In this document: positions 41,001 to 45,733 of the stretch, in pieces
Layout: every line of letters begins with the position of its first letter
Numbering within the stretch: position 1 is the first letter of the stretch
From: Thermoplasmatales archaeon ex4484_6
GTDB lineage: Archaea; Thermoplasmatota; Penumbrarchaeia; Penumbrarchaeales; Penumbrarchaeaceae
Reading direction: 5' to 3'
Length of the DNA stretch: 45,733 bases
Assembly: GCA_002254385.1 (NCBI GenBank)
Contig: NJDO01000001.1
Coordinates: forward strand, 1 to 45,733
The notes under the pieces: model-generated
Database searches by the model: none
What the model was told of the DNA's origin: nothing
The model's input: only the letters and a program-made list of their open reading frames with translations
Position numbers and translations under genes: made by a program

Positions 41001-42477
41001 TATCGGCCTGGCGGAATCGAGATTTATCGTGGACATGTCCCCCCCGGCACTTTCGATAATCGAACCGGTGGAGGGACAGCTGCTCTCCTCCAACTGGACC
41101 GAGGTAAGGTGGAATGCCCTTGACGACATCTCCGCCGTGGATCACATCGAATACGATCTGGATGAAAGGGGCCCCGTACCGGCAACCGCCGCGGGGTCGG
41201 TGATGCTCACCGGGCTCTCCGAGGGTCCTCACGAGGTGGAGGTGACCGCCTATGACCTTGCCTCCAATTCAGTCAGCCTGCGTGTAGGTTTCATCGTGGA
41301 TACGGTATCCCCCGTGGTCGAGGTGACGTCACCCGCCGGGGGGGAGATTCTCGGCGTATCCGATGTCATCGTATCCTGGAATGGTTACGATACGGGCACT
41401 GGAATGTTCGGATACCGCTTCAGGCTGGACGATCAGGGATGGATAGATGTGGGTCTTTCACTGGAAAGGAGGCTGTATCAGCTGGACAACGGCCCCCATG
41501 TTGTGAGGATAGCGGCGGTTGACCTTGCCGGGAATACGAACGAGTCCCGGCTTCGGTTCATGATAGACGCACAACCCCCGGTGGTGGTCATCACCTATCC
41601 TGCCGACGGTTCCCATGTTTCCGTTTCCCCTGTCACGGTTATCTGGACCGTGGAGGATGACATCTCCGGGATCAGCGGAGTCTACTTCAGGAAGGGGGAT
41701 GACGATTACGTGAAGGTCGCCTCCGACCGCTATATAATGTCGGGCCTCGGAGAGGGGCGCCATACCATCTATCTGAAAGTGGAGGACGGTGCCGGGAACC
41801 GCAAAGTGGTCTCATCGACATTCACTGTCGATAGGACACCTCCGGGGGTCCTTGGTTTCGGTCCGGTGGGAGAGGACGAGGATATCGATACGACAATCTT
41901 TGCCTACTTCTCGGAGAGGATGGCCCCCTCGAGTCTTGTTCTTGAATTGGAAGGCGTACAGGGAAATGTGGTCTGGAAGGGGGGCAGGGTGGTGTTCGAA
42001 CCTGCAGCTCCCCTCGAACCGGGCAGGGTCTACAACGTGAGCCTCAGGGGACAGGACCTTGCGGGGAATCCCCTGACACCGGTGACATGGAGCTTCAGGA
42101 CCACAACGATGGGGAGGATAAAGGGCAGGGCCGTCGATGAGAGAGGAGTCCCCGTACCCGATGCGGAGCTGATAATGGGAGATGCAAGGGCATCCTCCCG
42201 GCCCGACGGCAGTTTTTTCATGGAGGCCGGTGAAGGAATACACGAGCTGAAGGTGAAGAAGGGCGGTTACAAAACGGCTTCGCTCGAGGTGAACGTCACT
42301 GCGGGCATTCTGATCGACATCGGAACGGTTCACATGGAAAGGGAGGATGACCGCGGAGTGAACCTTCTTGCCATTCTCCTGGTACCTGCAGCCATACTGA
42401 TGATGGTATTGATAGCGGCCGTCATGGGCTCGCTGATAACCAGATACACGATGAACCCGGAGCAGGAGGAAGAGTGA
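38092..42477 (+). CDS. Large NosD-like beta-helix surface protein with fibronectin, Ig-like and regulatory domains
   Basis: 1461 residues. Signal peptide 1-24. The GWRGKGTVDDPYII motif (about 66-79) starts a long right-handed beta-helix to about residue 775, closing with GNYWRDLHCPDIDGDGLVEA, the NosD-family end signature. A fibronectin-III-like domain (about 800-890), four Ig-like repeats at PP-[VA]-x-[VI]-I-x-P boundaries (about 895-1240), an SbsA-type Ig-like domain (about 1245-1340), a carboxypeptidase-regulatory domain (about 1345-1410), one transmembrane helix (about 1423-1449) and a tail ending EQEEE follow. It has the same domain order as the 1132-residue protein at 1428-4826, with a longer helix and extra Ig-like domains. 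GGAGGTG precedes the ATG. Many sequons lie along the helix. Confidence 0.85.
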   Translation: MRVLSMMPVALVLVLMSQSTLSLGIERSPAVEAPLSVCFDNSPLVVEEVPIQINSDVELSDEASERGWRGKGTVDDPYIISNITLDVRGKNRGVFIGNTTSHILVLNCSITGVRDEEQYKGAGLWLVNVSHVTVQNCTVFGNYNGIFVEDSNNVTLTLSTIRNNTRIGISFGGRDISISNNSISGNPEAGITSIASRRCTISGNLVSGSGSGFGVILYVKVSEMEISNNTVFRNAGGICVRGDIDLENGTCAMISKNTVVNNSGMGIYSTYAERVFIDGNIVSGNDKGIVTDIMGSVTSNTVSNSTSVGISGGEKTRIILNRVFGVGGPGISIFGRYNEVLYNVITNCSGSGIRAMAGSSNVDFNVISTCGGNGIYVESRNVSLSGNLMTGCRGCGLSLSGIGHHTDGNVISENGGPGIHLISGNDIVLEADHVFENRGKGLSVVDASNLTLRRVDLHDNDGAGIHVVNASRVEFDNVSSSFNTGSGIIVGNGTDVTFRGCRIFSSGNGIMVGTGGDLNIFGCFFFDLEAGLVITRASSLEMSRNMFQGCGVYISSENLSFLESARVDGTNLVNGRKLYLVNSSYPDDSIPVDAGQVIVFGRSGIMMEGLNLSHSTVGLMNAGGNNITVRNSSFDRNLVGVHFSDVGGFRIRGCSFVRTGIGMETTDSRNGLVERCSFREGEGPSLILGNATRNVEVRRNLFLGSVGITSYAVWAGGENNVIWNNQFVYNRGTRDENVEYLHQSYDEGNNTWYLNGTGNYWRDLHCPDIDGDGLVEAVYAIEGPEMRWDLYPLSRSPLFEPPSLRVQPLSDSGSVLLSWEKPDLEGWAELRGYGIYRIVNFSDPELIFIPGGDSTSYLDDEVEPGVTYGYSIFANNSLVTGDRSTYISVMLDTFPPDVRVISPGDGVVIGSDTVLVEWVGFDNESDIDHYELRLDFGEWLSKGLLTEHRFFDLGEGMHTIELRATDTAGHIGLAESRFIVDMSPPALSIIEPVEGQLLSSNWTEVRWNALDDISAVDHIEYDLDERGPVPATAAGSVMLTGLSEGPHEVEVTAYDLASNSVSLRVGFIVDTVSPVVEVTSPAGGEILGVSDVIVSWNGYDTGTGMFGYRFRLDDQGWIDVGLSLERRLYQLDNGPHVVRIAAVDLAGNTNESRLRFMIDAQPPVVVITYPADGSHVSVSPVTVIWTVEDDISGISGVYFRKGDDDYVKVASDRYIMSGLGEGRHTIYLKVEDGAGNRKVVSSTFTVDRTPPGVLGFGPVGEDEDIDTTIFAYFSERMAPSSLVLELEGVQGNVVWKGGRVVFEPAAPLEPGRVYNVSLRGQDLAGNPLTPVTWSFRTTTMGRIKGRAVDERGVPVPDAELIMGDARASSRPDGSFFMEAGEGIHELKVKKGGYKTASLEVNVTAGILIDIGTVHMEREDDRGVNLLAILLVPAAILMMVLIAAVMGSLITRYTMNPEQEEE

Positions 42478-42482
42478 TCGTC

Positions 42483-45263
42483 TCACTCCTCGCCCCAGTC
42501 CTCCGCTTCCTCCTCATCCCTGTTTCTCGAGAGAAGGAAAAAGAGGAAAACGATGAACACCAGGATCACGATGACGATGACGAGTACCAGTATGATGAGG
42601 CCCCATGATGTCGACGTGTCCCCCTCATCCCGTTCATCACTGCCCTCACCCGTATGTTCGGCATCCCTCACGGTGATTGTAACGTAAAGGGTCGCCTCTC
42701 CCGGGACGCCACTTTCGGCAGTGGCCTTCAGGATGATGTTGTGGATGCCGGGGGCCAGATCATCGATTGGAATATCGTTTCCGAGGTACCAGGTCCCGTT
42801 CACCAGCCACTGCAGCTGGATTTCCCTGTCGTCATCATATGCTGCCGAGAGAAGAACGACATCCCCCCTCTGGTAGATCGCGCCGTAGGCGGGAGAGATT
42901 ATGCGGAGTCCAGCCGGCGGGTACGGCTCCGGTTCCGGCACCTCGGGTGGTCCCTCGACGGTGACATGCCACGAAAAGTTTCTCGCAAACACTCCCGAAC
43001 GGAGGGTCAGCAAGACGTCGAAAGTGCCCTCCTCATCAAGGGGAACCTCCGATACGTTGATCGAGAGAGACGTGGAGTTCTCCACGGTCCGGTTCGGGAG
43101 TTCCCACAGGGAGAACACGGGCGTGTTGTCAGGATCCAGGACATTGTATTCCAATCGAAGGGTCCCGTTCCATGCGGCCGTGATGTTCCCCGGTTCCGGA
43201 ACGACCGATGCATGGAAGGGTCTGTCCACGTCAACTATGGTGACCGACCAGTTCAGGGAGATGTCGAACCCGTCGTCCCTCCCGTCCGAGATGACGACAG
43301 CCACCAGGATCGGAGAGGTCGAGCTCGAGAGGTTCCCGATGAATTCGGTATGAAGGGTGAACCGTTCCGTTCCATTCCATGTCACATTACCCAGTGTCCA
43401 AGTATATGTCAGCTCGTCACCGTCGGGGTCGGTCGCATCCACCATGAACTCGAGCGTATCGTTCTCCAGCACGATGGGTTCATGATCCGGAGGTGAGTAG
43501 TGCTCCAGATTGAGGGGCCTGTTGACATCGAGGACGGTGATGTTGAACATCACAGAGGTTGCCAGGTCCCCGGGGTATGTCTGATTGGAAACCGCGGACA
43601 CGTCGTAGATGAATCGGTAGGGTTCGCCCCTTGACGAGTTGGCGCCGTCGAAAGTGGTGTTGAAATCGATATCATTGTCCATGGAGACCTGTTCTCCGTC
43701 CAGGAACCAGATGCCCGTCAGCGGCACTCCATCCCGCAGCGCTTTCGCGTGGAGGCTGATGTTCTCCCCCTCGCTCAACGTGATATTTCCGGATGGAGGT
43801 GATACATCCCACTCGATCTCGGGTCTGGGAAGGACCGAAAAGGATGTGTGGTCCCCGTTGTTGGTCTCGTTGTATTCGCTGATCATATCCTCCGGGTCGG
43901 CAATCACAATCAGTGAGTAATTGCCCGGTCTGGCAATTGGAAGGTTCTGATAAATCTCCAGAACGGACCTTCCATCGATATGATAACCGTTGTCCATCTC
44001 GATCATCGTGATGTTGTCAATGCCATCATCCATGATGAGCCGAAGGGAAAGGTTCGATACTCCGAAGTTCGAGGGATTCCTTACGGTAATATGGGCCCTG
44101 AACGTATCATCCACGGTCCCGTTGCCTTCGTGCAGCACCTCCAGGTCCCCCGGGAGGATCTCCACATCCCTGGCCTTTGTCGTTACAGTTACGACACCCA
44201 ATCCATCTCCCGTGTTGACGACGGCGACGATCCCGAACGAACCGTGGTCGATGAGGGTCGGGGTGCTGTCCGGGAACATGGGGGCCGTGAGTTCAGCATC
44301 GAAATCCCTGTTTGGAAAGATGAGCATTTTTGTGTAAGCAAGGGTTCCGCCGGGGAAGAAGATATTGACGATCACGTTGGAAGAGGAGACCTCCCCGTGA
44401 ACCGTGAAGTGGGAACCTCCCTCGACCTGCTGCGGGGTTGTGACCGAGAGGTCCACAGCCACACTCCTGGCCCCCCTGTGGTACGAGGAAAGTCTGAACG
44501 GGACATCGATCCCCGTACTTCCCTGGGCAATATGATACCGTCTCTCCACGGAGCGCCCCACGGAGGAGTTGTAGAACAGGACCTCACTGCCATCGAATGA
44601 GACCGGAAGTACACTGAAGGTCCCCGCGGGAACCGTAAGGTTCCTTTCCCGACCGCACGATGCATTGTACTCGAACTGAACAAGGTCTCCCGACCCTCCG
44701 AAAGGTATCCTGGCCGATGTATTGATGTGCCAGGTGTCCCCGTCGGACAGCGGGAAATCGTATTCCTCCATAGGAGGGGAATACTCGTAGCCCATCGGAT
44801 AGTCCCCGTTGATCCCCGGTACGTTCCCGCTCACGGATACGTTCAGTACCGACATGTATACGGAAAGGTCCGCAGCCCTGTTCCAGGTGTAACCGGAAAG
44901 CTCGATGTATATCCTCACCTCGCCGATCAGGGGTATGACCTGCTCACCGGAGATGTTGCCCGATATATTCGAAATATAGACGGGGTCTCCGCTCCCGAGG
45001 AGGTCAAGGGTGAAGAACTCGATGGTGATGTTCATCCAGCCCGACAGGGTCATGGATGCGAGCCCCAGGTCATACTCCACCTCCGTTGTGAAGTTCCAGT
45101 AATCTCCCACCGCCCATGTCGGAACATCCTCTCCGGCTTCCGGATCGAATTCCGGGTCGGGGGCCGTTGCCGGTGTGTTTCCACCGGTGTTCGCGATTGG
45201 GAATGCGTTGGTTGCCAGCAGAAAGAGCGATAGAAGAACGGTTAGATGCAGTGTGTGTTTCAT
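42483..45263 (-). CDS. Anchored surface protein with CARDB/Ig-like domains
   Basis: 926 residues. Signal peptide MKHTLHLTVLLSLFLLATNAFP. Residues of about 45-260 contain a domain beginning VGDYWNFTTEVEYDLG that I do not recognise by name, rich in beta-strands. A CARDB-like module (about 360-460) and several Ig/cadherin-like modules follow, with LDVNRPL/VDVDRPF boundaries. One transmembrane helix (about 884-911) and an acidic tail (RDEEEAEDWGEE) end the protein. By my count there are over thirty N-x-S/T sequons, so it is probably heavily glycosylated. GGAAGGGAG lies just ahead of the ATG. It starts 12 bases after the transporter stop, suggesting one transcript. Confidence 0.8.
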   Translation of the reverse strand: MKHTLHLTVLLSLFLLATNAFPIANTGGNTPATAPDPEFDPEAGEDVPTWAVGDYWNFTTEVEYDLGLASMTLSGWMNITIEFFTLDLLGSGDPVYISNISGNISGEQVIPLIGEVRIYIELSGYTWNRAADLSVYMSVLNVSVSGNVPGINGDYPMGYEYSPPMEEYDFPLSDGDTWHINTSARIPFGGSGDLVQFEYNASCGRERNLTVPAGTFSVLPVSFDGSEVLFYNSSVGRSVERRYHIAQGSTGIDVPFRLSSYHRGARSVAVDLSVTTPQQVEGGSHFTVHGEVSSSNVIVNIFFPGGTLAYTKMLIFPNRDFDAELTAPMFPDSTPTLIDHGSFGIVAVVNTGDGLGVVTVTTKARDVEILPGDLEVLHEGNGTVDDTFRAHITVRNPSNFGVSNLSLRLIMDDGIDNITMIEMDNGYHIDGRSVLEIYQNLPIARPGNYSLIVIADPEDMISEYNETNNGDHTSFSVLPRPEIEWDVSPPSGNITLSEGENISLHAKALRDGVPLTGIWFLDGEQVSMDNDIDFNTTFDGANSSRGEPYRFIYDVSAVSNQTYPGDLATSVMFNITVLDVNRPLNLEHYSPPDHEPIVLENDTLEFMVDATDPDGDELTYTWTLGNVTWNGTERFTLHTEFIGNLSSSTSPILVAVVISDGRDDGFDISLNWSVTIVDVDRPFHASVVPEPGNITAAWNGTLRLEYNVLDPDNTPVFSLWELPNRTVENSTSLSINVSEVPLDEEGTFDVLLTLRSGVFARNFSWHVTVEGPPEVPEPEPYPPAGLRIISPAYGAIYQRGDVVLLSAAYDDDREIQLQWLVNGTWYLGNDIPIDDLAPGIHNIILKATAESGVPGEATLYVTITVRDAEHTGEGSDERDEGDTSTSWGLIILVLVIVIVILVFIVFLFFLLSRNRDEEEAEDWGEE

Positions 45264-45275
45264 CCGGCTCCCTTC

Positions 45276-45733
45276 CTATGCTTTTTCGGGTACTATCAGG
45301 GACGGGATATTTCTCTTTTTTGACCTCTGGGATATCCATACCCCCGCAAGGAGGATGACACCCGCGGTGATCTGCACCATATCAAGCCGTTCATCGAGGA
45401 GGAGATATCCCATTACCACGGTGAACACCGGAAGCAGGAAAACGTAGAAGGTCACCCGGGACAGCTGATCGCTTCTCAGGACCCGGTACCACATGATGGC
45501 CGCAACCGCGTAAACGCAAACGGACAGGTAGAACAGTGAGAGGAATCCGGTCGGAGAGAGATGAAGGGCCGTCAGGGGCCGCTCCGAACCGAGAAGACGG
45601 AAGATCAGCATCACGGGGAATATCATGGCGGCCCCTATCGCGGAATTCAATCCCAGAAGGGCGACAGGGTCCGCTTTTCTGTCGAGAAGCTTCTTGAGCA
45701 GTATCCCTGCGAAGGAATATGATACCGCGGTCA
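45276..45733 (-). CDS. DMT/EamA family transporter, C-terminal part (runs off window)
   Basis: The frame is open from the right edge of the window to the stop at 45276, giving 151 codons plus the stop. It shows repeated hydrophobic helices, with the EamA-type start of the second repeat near SYSFAGILLKK and the closing segment FVYVFLLPVFTVVMGYLLLDERL-like (YVFLLPVFTVV then DERLDMVQITAGVILLAGV). The ten-helix DMT transporters move metabolites or drugs. The N-terminal half lies beyond the window. A TTG at 45650 is inside the gene, not a start. It likely forms an operon with the surface protein that follows. Confidence 0.85.
   Translation of the reverse strand, partial: TAVSYSFAGILLKKLLDRKADPVALLGLNSAIGAAMIFPVMLIFRLLGSERPLTALHLSPTGFLSLFYLSVCVYAVAAIMWYRVLRSDQLSRVTFYVFLLPVFTVVMGYLLLDERLDMVQITAGVILLAGVWISQRSKKRNIPSLIVPEKA

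Noticed and set aside
1..45733. tRNA, rRNA, insertion sequences or attachment sites.
   Set aside because: Reading the intergenic stretches on both strands, I saw no T-loop/acceptor pairs, transposase gene or terminal inverted repeats. A covariance-model search could still find a divergent RNA.

Overview
This 45.7 kb window is archaeal. Evidence: a eukaryote/archaea-type ribosomal protein (L15e), an archaeal type II glyceraldehyde-3-phosphate dehydrogenase, a stand-alone RAM regulator domain, a Sec61-beta-like subunit, a KaiC/RAD55-like ATPase, and A/T-rich TATA boxes 23-30 bp ahead of many start codons that look leaderless. Other genes carry strong Shine-Dalgarno (SD) sites matching the archaeal 16S tail. 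The many NosD-like beta-helix surface proteins with C-terminal membrane anchors, and a moderate G+C that I judge by eye to be a little above half, suggest a Thermoplasmata-like euryarchaeon. That assignment is inference; no rRNA gene is present.

Layout. 1-1427: a DPM-type glycosyltransferase and a RAM-domain protein, convergent. 1428-4826: first NosD-like surface protein. 4971-7096: L15e, convergent with an unusual membrane protein in which a Cas4/RecB-type nuclease domain is split by an eight-helix membrane insert. 7441-7914: small two-helix membrane protein. 8046-16585: giant carboxypeptidase-regulatory-repeat surface protein, then two overlapping membrane-anchored subtilisins. 16719-19356: double winged-helix regulator, 41-residue zinc ribbon, Sec61-beta-like protein and histidine ammonia-lyase. 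19525-23826: giant beta-helix/cadherin-like protein with a long Pro/Gln-rich cytoplasmic tail. 23924-26756: biotin ligase, four-CBS protein and amidohydrolase (minus strand). 26845-30833: sugar cluster (GT4 glycosyltransferase, left-handed beta-helix acetyltransferase, DegT aminotransferase, Gfo/Idh dehydrogenase). 30858-36618: HAD phosphatase, secreted glycosidase-like protein with cadherin-like repeats, KaiC-like ATPase, GAPDH. 36787-45263: three more anchored surface proteins, one with a superoxide-reductase-like N-terminal domain. 45276-45733: C-terminal part of a DMT/EamA transporter running off the window.

Common theme. Nine genes, about 27.5 kb or 60% of the window, encode exported proteins with an N-terminal signal, a large ectodomain rich in N-glycosylation sequons, one C-terminal transmembrane helix and a cytoplasmic tail that is usually short. 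The sugar cluster has the enzyme set expected for an acetamido-sugar nucleotide and could feed the glycan on these proteins; the two subtilisins could process them. Both links are inference from proximity and family knowledge.

The most novel item I see is the membrane-split Cas4-like Fe-S nuclease at 5597-7096, with no CRISPR array or cas gene nearby. Next are the secreted clan GH-A-like glycosidase, the degenerate superoxide-reductase-like surface domain, the histidine ammonia-lyase with a Cys-Ser-Gly cofactor triad, and the KaiC-like ATPase with Asp after the Walker A lysine.
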